Positions 26,154-35,133 of a DNA stretch of 64,000 nt are shown piece after piece. The position numbers and the translations under genes were made by a program. The DNA comes from Dyadobacter sp. NIV53 (GTDB lineage: Bacteria > Bacteroidota > Bacteroidia > Cytophagales > Spirosomataceae). Under the pieces are notes generated by a model. The model was not told the DNA's origin. It made no database searches and saw nothing but the letters and a program-made list of their open reading frames with translations. Positions within the stretch are counted from its first letter, which is position 1, and every line of letters begins with the position of its first letter. Where the stretch lies: assembly GCF_019711195.1 (NCBI RefSeq), contig NZ_CP081299.1, forward strand, positions 4,438,001 to 4,502,000. Reading direction: 5' to 3'.

Positions 26154-27536
26154 TCACCGCATCCCCTCAACCCCCTCAACACTTTTCACCAACTCCTTCC
26201 CCAGCACCCGACTCCCATTTTCCGTAATCAACACATCATCCTCAATTCTCACCCCCGTAAAATCTCTTAGCTTTTCCAATTCATTATAATCAATAAACTG
26301 AGATAGCTTGTTCTCAGCCTTCCAACGATCAATGAGAGTTGGAATTAAGTATAAACCAGGCTCAACAGTTACCACAAAACCGGGTTCCAATGCCCGTCCC
26401 AATCGCAAAGATTTCCAGCCGAATGTGGTGCCTTTTTTGAGATCTTCGGTGTAGCCAACGTATTGTTCGCCAAGGTTTTCCATGTCGTGAACGTCGAGTC
26501 CCATCATGTGTCCCAAGCCGCATTGGAAGAAAAGCGTGTGTACGTCGTGGGCCACGGCTTCGGCTGGGTCGCCTTTGATAACGCCGACTTGTTTTAATCC
26601 TTCCAAAAGTTTGGTGGCGGCGAGAGTATGTACGTCTATGAATAGAATACCGGGTTTGCAGGCTGCAACGGCTGATTCCTGGGCGTTCAGCACGATTTCA
26701 TACATTTCCTTTTGTATGGTTGTAAAGCGTTTGCCGGTTGGAATGGTACGCGTCAGATCGCCGCAATAGCGCATGGCTGTTTCCGCACCCGCATCACAAA
26801 GGCTCATTTGTCCGTCCTGCATCACCAGATCGCGCGTATGTGTATGAAGGATTTCGCCATTTACGGTCAGGATAACCGGATAAGAAAGGTCTCCACCTTG
26901 TCCGATCGCGATGCTTTGCAATTTGCCTGCAACTTCTTTTTCTGTCATACCCGGACGGGTGATCCGCATGAATTCCAGGTGCATTTCCACAGAAGTATCA
27001 ACGGCTTTTTCAATCTCCGCAACTTCTTCCGCCGATTTGTAGGAACGCATGGAAACAACCGCTTTAATCAGCGAAACCGAAGCTTTTGCCTGTGCTTCGG
27101 CCGGAGAAATGTTAAGCCAGTCGAGTAATTTCAACGAATGCTCACCACGATAAGGCGGCAGGAAATGAATATTTTGCTTTCTTGACGACACATCGTGAAG
27201 ATAACCGGAAACAGCACTCAGTGACTTTACGTGCGTAATACCAGCTTTCGCCGCTTTCTCATGCAATGGTTCTTTTGGGCCGGTCCAGACAATATCATCA
27301 AGCGTCAGTTCGTCGCCAAAAATAATTTCCTGATCGTTGTCTATATCGATAACTGCATGAATCGAAGCGAAGTCCAGCCCAAAATAATACAGAAAAGTAC
27401 TGTCCTGGCGGAAAGGATAAACATTGTCCCGGTAATTCATTCCGGATTCTTCATTGCCAAGAAAAAGTATTAATCCGCTTCCAACTTTACTTTTTAGTTC
27501 CTGACGTCTTTGTATGTAGGTTTGTTTTGAGAACAT
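26154..27536 (-). CDS. pepP: Aminopeptidase P (Xaa-Pro aminopeptidase, M24)
   Basis: The protein has 460 residues with the AMP N-terminal domain (NYRDNVYPFRQDSTFLYYFG) and a pita-bread catalytic domain. All metal ligands are visible: Asp in SLCDAGAE, Asp in GDLTRTIPTG, His in GLGHMMGLDVHD, Glu in VEPGLYLIP and Glu in VRIEDDVLIT. It removes N-terminal residues preceding proline and is cytoplasmic. This fits a cell that consumes proline- and hydroxyproline-rich peptides, though such enzymes are near-universal. It is separated from the GH30 gene by a short repeat-like stretch (27545-27600, GCTGTCAGCTGTTAGC type). Confidence 0.93.
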   Translation of the reverse strand: MFSKQTYIQRRQELKSKVGSGLILFLGNEESGMNYRDNVYPFRQDSTFLYYFGLDFASIHAVIDIDNDQEIIFGDELTLDDIVWTGPKEPLHEKAAKAGITHVKSLSAVSGYLHDVSSRKQNIHFLPPYRGEHSLKLLDWLNISPAEAQAKASVSLIKAVVSMRSYKSAEEVAEIEKAVDTSVEMHLEFMRITRPGMTEKEVAGKLQSIAIGQGGDLSYPVILTVNGEILHTHTRDLVMQDGQMSLCDAGAETAMRYCGDLTRTIPTGKRFTTIQKEMYEIVLNAQESAVAACKPGILFIDVHTLAATKLLEGLKQVGVIKGDPAEAVAHDVHTLFFQCGLGHMMGLDVHDMENLGEQYVGYTEDLKKGTTFGWKSLRLGRALEPGFVVTVEPGLYLIPTLIDRWKAENKLSQFIDYNELEKLRDFTGVRIEDDVLITENGSRVLGKELVKSVEGVEGMR

Positions 27537-27605
27537 TTTTTTTGCTGTTAGCTGTCAGCTGTTAGCGATTGGCCGGACCGGCGTACCGCTGTTGGCTTTC
27601 GCGAT

Positions 27606-29177
27606 TTATTGTTTGGTTAAAACTAATGTTTTGATTGATCTGGCAGGAAGAACGCTTCCCGCTTCCAGGTTTTTGCCTTTTATGAATTTCATGTTGACGT
27701 CTTTGTCTGCCGTGGTCAGGTATTCGTCGAATTCATTTGCGAACTTAAAATTACTTATAATGGGTTTAAAGATACGGTTTTCAGTAGTGTAATTGATAGC
27801 TACCAAAACAAGCTGTTTGTCATTCATATAAGCAGTTACCATCACATCCTGAGCGATTTGTACAGGTGTTAGCTTATCGTTTCTGTCCACATTCAATCGG
27901 TTCATTCCAGGTCGTATGAATCGGCTGTAATGTCCGAGTGCCCAAAGATTTTTGGTAGCCGTTATCGTGCCGTCTGTGTATTCTTTATTTGTTGGATTTA
28001 GCGCAATGACGTAATAACGTGTATCAAAATCTGCACTTCCGGGTTCCCAGCTATTCCAGAGTTGCCAGGCTGATGCGTTTCCGTATACAAGATCGTCATG
28101 AATCACTTTGGACAAAAACAAAGCGCAATCGATTGCCGGGATTTTCCTAGTTTTTCCTTCTTTATAACCATCAGCAAGCATGGAATATTCCGTTTGCCAG
28201 AATTCTACGCCGTACTTTTTGGTGGTGTCCGCCACATGTTGCCGGATTGCGATTCGGCTGCTATCACCCTTATCCGTAAAATAGCTATGACCGCCGATAA
28301 GCGCCGGAAGGTGTTTCAGTTTCGTCAATTGTAATGGACTGTTCTTGTTGAAAAATGATTGAGTCTGTTTACTTGCCAGTCCTGTTTTGGCATACAAATA
28401 ATCAAGTTGTCCGGCTTCTGTAATCAGGATTTTTGAAGTTGAATTTGTTTTGGTCAATGCGCTGTCGAGAGCGGTAACAACCTTGGCTACTTCTTCATTT
28501 TTCCACGGACTTCCTTCTTGTTTGGCTTTTCCATCGGCGTGCGACCAATCCCATTGCGGCTCATTAACCGGACTAATGTATTTAAAATGAAGGCCTTCTT
28601 TGTCAAAATGATCTAAAACAGTTGCCAAAAATTTTGCATAATCTGCGTACTTGTCCTGTTTCAGATTCGATACATAATCCTTCTCCGTTTTATATCCCAA
28701 CCCATTTTTTGTGAATTGAACAGGAGGTGTATTGGAGAAAGCGATCAGATTTTCGACACCATATTCCTTTGCTTTTTTGGTAAACCACAAGTAGCCGGAT
28801 TGCTTGGTCCAGTCGTAAGTTCCGTCGGGTTTCAAAAAGCTTTCCACACGTTTACGAAAATCGGTGATTTTACTGCTATCACCCTGTTCAGCGGTGCCGC
28901 CGCCAATATTAAATCGCCAGGCTGATAAACCAATTCCTTTCGGATTACCCGTTTTATCGATTTCCTTGCTAAAAAGCCACTCAGCCATTTGCTCGCGGTT
29001 TTGAGTTGGCCAATGTTTGCCAATACCTTCCGAAAACCATGCACCGGCTGCTCCAAAGTTGTCAATTCTTTGTGCCTTATTTTTTGCGTCAATTTTAACA
29101 ATTAATGGTTCTGCATTTTGTCCAAAAGCAATGGTAGAAGCCGTAATGAACAAACAGAATGAAAAAAACTTAAACAT
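27606..29177 (-). CDS. GH30 glycoside hydrolase, probable endo-beta-1,6-galactanase
   Basis: The protein has 523 residues with a signal peptide ending at AFGQ. The TIM barrel shows the GH30 features DNFGAAGAWFSEGIGKHW, WRFNIGGGTAE and SNTPPVQFTKNG. The acid/base is Glu206 in SPVNEPQWDW and the nucleophile is Glu330 in FWQTEYSML. A C-terminal beta-sandwich (about 420-523) completes the usual GH30 layout. The sequence blocks resemble the subgroup acting on beta-1,6-galactan side chains of arabinogalactan proteins. These plant proteins are hydroxyproline-rich, which would tie this enzyme to the hydroxyproline cluster; that link is inference. Confidence 0.85.
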   Translation of the reverse strand: MFKFFSFCLFITASTIAFGQNAEPLIVKIDAKNKAQRIDNFGAAGAWFSEGIGKHWPTQNREQMAEWLFSKEIDKTGNPKGIGLSAWRFNIGGGTAEQGDSSKITDFRKRVESFLKPDGTYDWTKQSGYLWFTKKAKEYGVENLIAFSNTPPVQFTKNGLGYKTEKDYVSNLKQDKYADYAKFLATVLDHFDKEGLHFKYISPVNEPQWDWSHADGKAKQEGSPWKNEEVAKVVTALDSALTKTNSTSKILITEAGQLDYLYAKTGLASKQTQSFFNKNSPLQLTKLKHLPALIGGHSYFTDKGDSSRIAIRQHVADTTKKYGVEFWQTEYSMLADGYKEGKTRKIPAIDCALFLSKVIHDDLVYGNASAWQLWNSWEPGSADFDTRYYVIALNPTNKEYTDGTITATKNLWALGHYSRFIRPGMNRLNVDRNDKLTPVQIAQDVMVTAYMNDKQLVLVAINYTTENRIFKPIISNFKFANEFDEYLTTADKDVNMKFIKGKNLEAGSVLPARSIKTLVLTKQ

Positions 29178-29192
29178 AATGGAATCTGATTT

Positions 29193-30353
29193 TTAGAATA
29201 ATTTGGCTCCCATCGCTATCAGGACTGCGACCACAATCCATCCGGCGATTTGAAGTAATAACGGGTGTTTGTACGTTCCGACCAACCTGGCTTTTCGGCT
29301 GGCCACCAATAAAATGGCCAATGCGATGGGTAACACGAAACCGTTGAGCGTTCCTACAAAAATCAAAACCTTCACCGGTTTACCTACCAAAAGGAAAATA
29401 AGTGTGGAAATGAATATGAAAACGATCGTTAGATATGTGTGATATTTTTCCAGAAACGGGTGGAAAGATCTGAGAAATGATATGGAAGTATATGCGGCTC
29501 CGACCACAGATGTAATCGCCGCACACCAGATCATGAGCCCAAACATTTGTCTGCCAAATGTACCGGCTGCATTTTCAAAGACGGAGGCTGTCGGGTTTTC
29601 AGGGTTGATACTGACGCCTGTAAGAATGATTCCTAACGTTGCCAGAAAAAGCAAATAGCGAATGACGGCGGTGACCAAAATTCCGGTCGAAGCACTCCGA
29701 TTGACTTCTGGTAAAGAGCTTTCGCCTTTGACGCCCGAATCGAGCAAACGATGTGCTCCGGCAAATGATATGTATCCACCAACGGTTCCTCCGACAAGTG
29801 TGAGCGTTGCAATTGGGTCAAATTTTTCGGGTAAAAAAGTATGGTGAATGGCAGCCAGGAATGGTGGATGAGAAGTGAAAGCAACATAGAGAATGAGACC
29901 GATCATGAGCAAGCCCAGTACTTTAGAAAAACTATCCATGGCTTTTCCTGCTTCCTTAAACAGGAAAATAGCAATGGCCATAGCCGCACTTCCGATCGCC
30001 CCAATATTGACAGGAATCCCAGTCATAGCTTCAATTCCCAGCCCTGCTCCGGCCACATTGCCGATATTGAAAGCCAGACCTCCAACCACAATCAGAAACG
30101 CAAGCAGATAGCCAAGGCCAGGAAAGAGTTCATTTGCAAGATCTTGCGCACGTTTTCCGGAAACGGTGATAATCTGCCAGATATTAAACTGAACGCACAG
30201 GTCGATGACCACGGAGATTAGGATGATAAAGCCGAAACTGGTAGTGAGTTGCTCGGTAAAAACGGTAGTCTGCGTAAGAAACCCCGGCCCCACGGCAGAA
30301 GTAGCCATCAAAAATGCAGCCCCGAGAAGGGTATTGGAGGATTTGTTTGCCAC
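29193..30353 (-). CDS. NRAMP-like transporter of the YcsG type
   Basis: The protein has 386 residues from the GTG at 30353 (reads MANKSSNTLLG). The frame stays open 12 codons further to 30389, but that part lies inside a GGTTACACAGAG repeat and is not expected in the protein. About 11 membrane helices are visible. The first, GAAFLMATSAVGPGFLTQT, carries the NRAMP-like unwound-helix motif, but the canonical metal-binding DPGN is replaced by AVGPGF, so metal transport is doubtful. Relatives such as YcsG sit beside 5-oxoprolinase genes. Here the neighbour 0.8 kb upstream on the same strand is a fused oxoprolinase, so uptake of 5-oxoproline or a related compound is plausible. Confidence 0.82.
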   Translation of the reverse strand: MANKSSNTLLGAAFLMATSAVGPGFLTQTTVFTEQLTTSFGFIILISVVIDLCVQFNIWQIITVSGKRAQDLANELFPGLGYLLAFLIVVGGLAFNIGNVAGAGLGIEAMTGIPVNIGAIGSAAMAIAIFLFKEAGKAMDSFSKVLGLLMIGLILYVAFTSHPPFLAAIHHTFLPEKFDPIATLTLVGGTVGGYISFAGAHRLLDSGVKGESSLPEVNRSASTGILVTAVIRYLLFLATLGIILTGVSINPENPTASVFENAAGTFGRQMFGLMIWCAAITSVVGAAYTSISFLRSFHPFLEKYHTYLTIVFIFISTLIFLLVGKPVKVLIFVGTLNGFVLPIALAILLVASRKARLVGTYKHPLLLQIAGWIVVAVLIAMGAKLF

Positions 30354-30370
30354 TGCTTGGTTAGGGTTTA

Positions 30371-30506
30371 AGGTTACACAGAGAACCACGGAGAAAATCA
30401 GAGAGCCACAGAGAAATAGAAAATTAACTCCGATTCGTTCCTGAGTTTAGGATACTGAAATTAACTCTGTGGTTCTCTTTTTTACTCTGTGGCTCTCCGT
30501 GTAACC
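30371..30506. repeat. CACAGAG-type imperfect inverted repeat
   Basis: GGTTACACAGAGAACCACGG at 30372-30391, with the following GAGAGCCACAGAGAAA, is mirrored at about 30463-30506 by TTAACTCTGTGGTTCTC and GGCTCTCCGTGTAACC. The loop region (30420-30460) has no gene. The same words reappear in the tandem repeats to the right, so this is a spreading intergenic repeat family and a likely transcript-end structure. Confidence 0.65.
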
Positions 30507-30544
30507 TATTGTTCCGTCATAATAATTCAATTTTCTCTATTTTC

Positions 30545-31161
30545 CCAACGCCACCGCCGCCAGGCGTTTTTATTGTTAGAATATCTACACTTCCCACTTC
30601 GCGGCTCACGATACCTGGTAATTTCGAGGTTACACAGAGATGCACGGAGAAAGGATGAGGGGACAGAGAAATAATTTTAACTCTGTGTAACTCTTTTTTT
30701 TCTCTGAGAAACTCTGTGTAATTCTTCCCGTTAATAATATTTTCTCAATTTTCCATGGCCACCGCCGCCAGGCGTTTTTATTGTTAGAATATCTACACTT
30801 CCCACTTCGCGGCTCACGATACCTGGTAATTTCGAGGTTACACAGAGATGCACGGAGAAAGGATGAGGGGACAGAGAAATAATTTTAACTCTGTGTAACT
30901 CTTTTTTTCTCTGAGAAACTCTGTGTAATTCTTCCCGTTAATAATATTTTCTCAATTTTCCATGGCCACCGCCGCCAGGCGTTTTTATTGTTAGAATATC
31001 TACACTTCCCACTTCAAGGCTCACGATACCTGGTAATTTCGAGGTTACACAGAGATGCACAGAGAAAGGATGAGGGGCACAGAGAAATAATTTTTAACTC
31101 TGTGTAACTCTTTTTTTCTCTGTGAAACTCTGTGTAATTCTTCCCGTTCATAATATTTTCT
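30545..31161. repeat. Three tandem 208-bp units copied from the 3' end of the oxoprolinase gene
   Basis: The word CCACCGCCGCCAGGCGTTTT starts at about 30551, 30759, 30966 and, in the true gene, 31175: a period of 207-209 bp. Each unit holds about 80 bp matching the last codons of the oxoprolinase gene (minus strand, encoding a Gly-rich tail like TIKTPGGGG), then about 125 bp with a CACAGAG hairpin. The match to the gene stops at GAGGTTACA. Units 1 and 2 are almost identical and unit 3 is slightly different. The copies carry no intact gene. Confidence 0.88.
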
Positions 31162-34100
31162 CTATTTTCCAAACCCACCGCCGCCAGGCGTTTTTATTGT
31201 TAGAATATCTCCGCTCGCCACTTCGAGGCTTACAATTCCAGACAATTTTGAGGTTACACCACCTGAAACCATAGTGTGTTCTCCGCATTTTCCATCATCC
31301 CCACCATCCAATCCATATGGAGCATACTTACGATGCTGGCCTAATAATGTTACTTGCAGTGGTTCGAGGAACTGTATTTTTCGCACAATGCCATCTCCGC
31401 CATTGAATTTCCCTTTGCCGCCTGAACCTTTTCGGATCCCGAATTCCAGTAACCTTACCGGATATTTGCGTTCCAATTGTTCCGGATCAGTGATGCGTGT
31501 ATTGGTCATATGCTGGTGAACGGCAGATCTTCCGTGGAATCCTGGCCCGGCTCCGACACCGCCTCCTATTGTTTCGTAGTAACCGAAATTTTTGTTTCCA
31601 AAAAGGAAGTTATTCATCGTTCCCTGGCTGCAAGCTGCAAGTTTGAATGCTTTTAGTAAAGTATCTACCAGTCGTTGGCTTACTTCTGTATTTCCACCGA
31701 CTACGGCCGGGCACAGTAAAGGGTTGTCAGAAAAGTTGGGATGAAGAAAACTGTTATCGGGCAATATGATTTCTACGTTTTTCATCAACCCATCGTTCAA
31801 AGGAATTTCCTTGTTTACGAGTAATCTTAAAACATATAAAATAGCGCTGTAAAGAATGGAAATATTGGCATTCAGGTTGTTTGGATGAACGGAAGATGTT
31901 CCTGTAAAATCGAAAATTTGTTTATTTGTATCAATAGAAATTTTAACCTGGATCCGATGATCATCGTCCAGATATTCTGTGGCTTCGAAGGTTTTTCCGT
32001 TCAATGGCGACAACGTATTTTCGAGCTGAGAAATAGCACTTGCTTTTAACAAGTGCATATATTTTTTTACCGTGGATAAACCATGAATGTCGATCAGTTT
32101 CAGCAACTGCTGGCTTCCTTTGCGAAGTGCAGACAAGGCAGCGATAATATCTGCTTCATTTAAAAGAAAGTTACGAGTTGGATAGAGGCCGGAAGTGAAA
32201 AGCTGTCTGATCGTTTCCCATTGAAATACGCCACTCTTAACCAAATATTGAGGTAAGATAACGACACCTTCCTCGGCCAGACAAGTTGCATCCGGCGGCA
32301 TTGATCCTGGCGTTTTTCCTCCGATTTCAGCATGATGCGCACGGTTTATAACATATCCTACACATTCATTTTTATCAGTAAAAACACCTGAGATGAGCGT
32401 AATATCCGGCAAATGCGAGCCTCCATATTTCGGATGATTGGTGATAATCACATCTCCCGGGCCAATATTAATCACATCTCTGACCAGCCTTCCGCAAATG
32501 CCCACACTTCCCAGGTGCACAGGAATATGTTGCGCATTTACCAAAAGTTCACCTTCTGAATCCAGCAAAGCGCATGAAAAATCCAGTCTCTCTTTCACAT
32601 TAACCGAAAAAGCAGTTCGTTGTAATTGAACGCCCATTTCGTCCGCTATGGATTTGAAGCGATTCGTGAATAATTGCAAAGCGATTTCTTCGCTATGTTC
32701 TGTTGCAGTGATCTTGTTTGTTGCCGTTTTAAAAACAATTGCATCTTTGTTTTCCTGAATTACCAGTTTCCAGCCTTCGGGAATATATGCAGTGGAAGTA
32801 TTGTTTAGCAAGATAGCTGGACCCGTCACTTCGTCAGCACGCGACAGAAGATCCCATTCATACAGCTTCGTCAAATTACCTTCGTGGTTCGTGCCAAATT
32901 TAGATTGCACCTCTCGCAATGCCTTCGCCGGGTTACCAGTTTGAATGAGTTCCTGAGAAACGTTTCTTACTGTGTTTTCCTGAACTTTCAGCTTGATACT
33001 TTCCAGTTCGATATTTAAATTTTCAGGATAATAGCCGAATTGGGAAATATAGGTTATTTTGAATTGATCAATTGTTTCTCCCTTATGGTAGGGAATTTCA
33101 ATGGTATTTTCCTGACCTGCAAAACGTAAGAAAACGGAGCAAAATGAAACCTCATAATTGGTAATTCCTTGCTTAGCCAGTTCTTTTTCAGCATCAACAA
33201 TCAATTCACTTTTCCATAATTCAATTTGGTTCTCAGCTTCTGTCCAGGGAAGTAATATTTGTTTTGAAACAATGGTGCTGACCAAGGCCTGGCCAATACC
33301 AACGGCGCTAAAAAGACCGGCGTCGTATGGAATAATAACTTTATCAATTTCGAGCAAATCTGCCAATTGGCAACTATGTAATCCGCCTGCACCACCGAAA
33401 GTGATTAATGCGTATTCACTCGGATTGATGCCTTTTTCGACCGAAATTTTTCGAATTGCATCGGCCATTTTTTCATTGGTAATCCTTTCAAGTCCCAGCA
33501 GGATTTCCTGTTGAGATAATTGATTCTCCGTTTGTGAAAGAATAGAATCACGAAGGTTTTCCAGCGCTTCAACAGCCGCATCCATTCGTATCGGAATACC
33601 GAATTTGCCGGAATCCAGTTTACCCAAAAGAAGATTTACGTCCGTAATCGTCAACGGTCCGCCTGCTCCATAACATGCCGGACCGGGTGATGCACCTGCA
33701 CTTTCGGGACCAACCTGCAAAGTGAAACCATCGAACCAGCAAACAGAACCGCCGCCAGCGGCAACTGTTTCAATTGCCAGCGTCGGATTATGAAATTCAA
33801 TGCCGTCGATTTCAGTGATATATTTTAATTCCGGTTCACCGTCGATCCGGGCAACATCGGTACTTGTGCCGCCCATATCAAAAGTCAGTGCTTTTGGAAA
33901 ACCCAAATTCCGTGCCGTATTAGCCGCTGCAACCATTCCACCTGCCGGACCGCTTAGTAAACTGTCCTTTGCGCGAAATCCGACCAGTTCAGAAAGGCTT
34001 CCTGTACTTGTCATAATTTTCAGGCTTCCGGAGCCAAGTGAATGTTTAATGTTTTTCAGATAAACATCCAAAACCGGATCAAGATAAGCATTGACAACCG

Positions 34101-34923
34101 CCGTTTGCGTTCTTCTCAGGTAATGAGAAAAAGGAAATAGACTGGCCGACGATGAGATGTATTTAAATCCATTTTCCTTAAAAGAAGATCCCAGCGCCTT
34201 TTCATGCACAGCATTTTGGTAAGAATGCAGTAGGGAAATGGCAACTGACTCGAAATCGGTTTTATACGTTGCAGGCAAATCTGAAATGTTTAATTCGCTT
34301 ATTACCTGACCATTTGCGTCGAGTCGCTCATCAATTTCCAGAACATCGGTGTACAGCAACCTTGGTTCAGGAATATTGAGCTGGAAAAGAGAAGGTCTTT
34401 GCTGATTACCGATGTACAGTAAATCCTTAAATCCTTTGGTAACAACAAGTAAAGTTTTCGCTCCTTTTCTCTCTAAAAGTGCGTTTGTTCCCTTGGTCGT
34501 TCCTAACCGCATTTCTATCGGAGGAAGCGCGTTCTTTAATGGGGTTTTGGTTAAAAGTCGGGCTGCAAGAACAGGAGCTTCTTCACCGCTTGAAAGTTCA
34601 AAATCTGAATTTTTGTAAAATGGTAAATCAATATCAATAGTTAATAACTCAGAATTGTAATCGATTGATGCTAGTGAAGCTGGCTGCTCCATGTTTCCAA
34701 TTCGAAAATTATAACCCTCCAACAATCCACTTTCATATTTCCAGGGCGACTCAAATTTGTATGTGAAAGGAGCAGTTTTGCCAATAATTCTTCCCCGTAA
34801 CCGTGAGGAGCTAAGTACTTTTACTCTCGTTAAATTCCCGGCAGGATCAATAGCAAGGCAGTCCGTAAATGTTCCTCCGGTATCAATACTGATTTTCCAG
34901 ACTGGTTTATTTGAAGTATTCAA
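31162..34923 (-). CDS. Fused HyuA-HyuB type 5-oxoprolinase / hydantoinase, ATP-dependent
   Basis: The protein has 1253 residues with both halves in one chain, as in eukaryotic and some bacterial 5-oxoprolinases. The N-terminal HyuA half starts with the ATPase-type motif ISIDTGGTFTDCLAIDP and has SGPAGGMVAAANTA and FDMGGTSTDVARIDGEPEL (about 340-360). The HyuB half (about 720-1253) shows RIKDRLDFSCALLD-like and HPKYGGSHLPDITLISG segments and ends in the Gly-rich TPGGGGFGK. It should open 5-oxo-L-proline to glutamate at the cost of ATP, in the cytoplasm. It is followed by tandem copies of its own 3' end and then by an NRAMP-like transporter. N-methylhydantoinase activity is an alternative. Confidence 0.9.
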   Translation of the reverse strand: MNTSNKPVWKISIDTGGTFTDCLAIDPAGNLTRVKVLSSSRLRGRIIGKTAPFTYKFESPWKYESGLLEGYNFRIGNMEQPASLASIDYNSELLTIDIDLPFYKNSDFELSSGEEAPVLAARLLTKTPLKNALPPIEMRLGTTKGTNALLERKGAKTLLVVTKGFKDLLYIGNQQRPSLFQLNIPEPRLLYTDVLEIDERLDANGQVISELNISDLPATYKTDFESVAISLLHSYQNAVHEKALGSSFKENGFKYISSSASLFPFSHYLRRTQTAVVNAYLDPVLDVYLKNIKHSLGSGSLKIMTSTGSLSELVGFRAKDSLLSGPAGGMVAAANTARNLGFPKALTFDMGGTSTDVARIDGEPELKYITEIDGIEFHNPTLAIETVAAGGGSVCWFDGFTLQVGPESAGASPGPACYGAGGPLTITDVNLLLGKLDSGKFGIPIRMDAAVEALENLRDSILSQTENQLSQQEILLGLERITNEKMADAIRKISVEKGINPSEYALITFGGAGGLHSCQLADLLEIDKVIIPYDAGLFSAVGIGQALVSTIVSKQILLPWTEAENQIELWKSELIVDAEKELAKQGITNYEVSFCSVFLRFAGQENTIEIPYHKGETIDQFKITYISQFGYYPENLNIELESIKLKVQENTVRNVSQELIQTGNPAKALREVQSKFGTNHEGNLTKLYEWDLLSRADEVTGPAILLNNTSTAYIPEGWKLVIQENKDAIVFKTATNKITATEHSEEIALQLFTNRFKSIADEMGVQLQRTAFSVNVKERLDFSCALLDSEGELLVNAQHIPVHLGSVGICGRLVRDVINIGPGDVIITNHPKYGGSHLPDITLISGVFTDKNECVGYVINRAHHAEIGGKTPGSMPPDATCLAEEGVVILPQYLVKSGVFQWETIRQLFTSGLYPTRNFLLNEADIIAALSALRKGSQQLLKLIDIHGLSTVKKYMHLLKASAISQLENTLSPLNGKTFEATEYLDDDHRIQVKISIDTNKQIFDFTGTSSVHPNNLNANISILYSAILYVLRLLVNKEIPLNDGLMKNVEIILPDNSFLHPNFSDNPLLCPAVVGGNTEVSQRLVDTLLKAFKLAACSQGTMNNFLFGNKNFGYYETIGGGVGAGPGFHGRSAVHQHMTNTRITDPEQLERKYPVRLLEFGIRKGSGGKGKFNGGDGIVRKIQFLEPLQVTLLGQHRKYAPYGLDGGDDGKCGEHTMVSGGVTSKLSGIVSLEVASGDILTIKTPGGGGFGK

Positions 34924-35005
34924 GTTTAGGAGTTTAGCGCAAAAAAGTTATTTGATTGCCAAATTACTGTGTATAATGTATAAAACCAGTAATAAGAGCA
35001 CAGTT

Positions 35006-35085
35006 TCACGCAAAGAAGGGGAAGTTTTAAGCAAAGAGCGCGAAGATTTTGCGAACTTTGCTTATAGCTTCTTTGCCTTGCGTGA
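35006..35085. repeat. ACGCAAAG-type nested hairpins between divergent genes
   Basis: TCACGCAAAGAAG (35006-35018) pairs with CTTCTTTGCCTTGCGTGA (35068-35085), and inside it AAGCAAAG (35029-35036) pairs with CTTTGCTT (about 35055-35062). It lies between the divergent oxoprolinase and M61 genes, so it sits in a promoter region. It is related in sequence to the hairpin at 21072. Confidence 0.6.
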
Positions 35086-35133
35086 ATGAACTTAATTTCA
35101 ATCCATAAACCACTACTATTTTAATTCTCAATT

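Noticed and set aside
30354..30389. Longer N-terminus of the NRAMP-like protein
   Set aside because: The extra 12 codons lie inside a GGTTACACAGAG intergenic repeat; the GTG at 30353 gives a normal start.
30545..31161. CRISPR array
   Set aside because: The units are about 208 bp, nearly identical throughout and derived from the neighbouring gene end; there is no alternation of short repeats and unique spacers and no cas gene.
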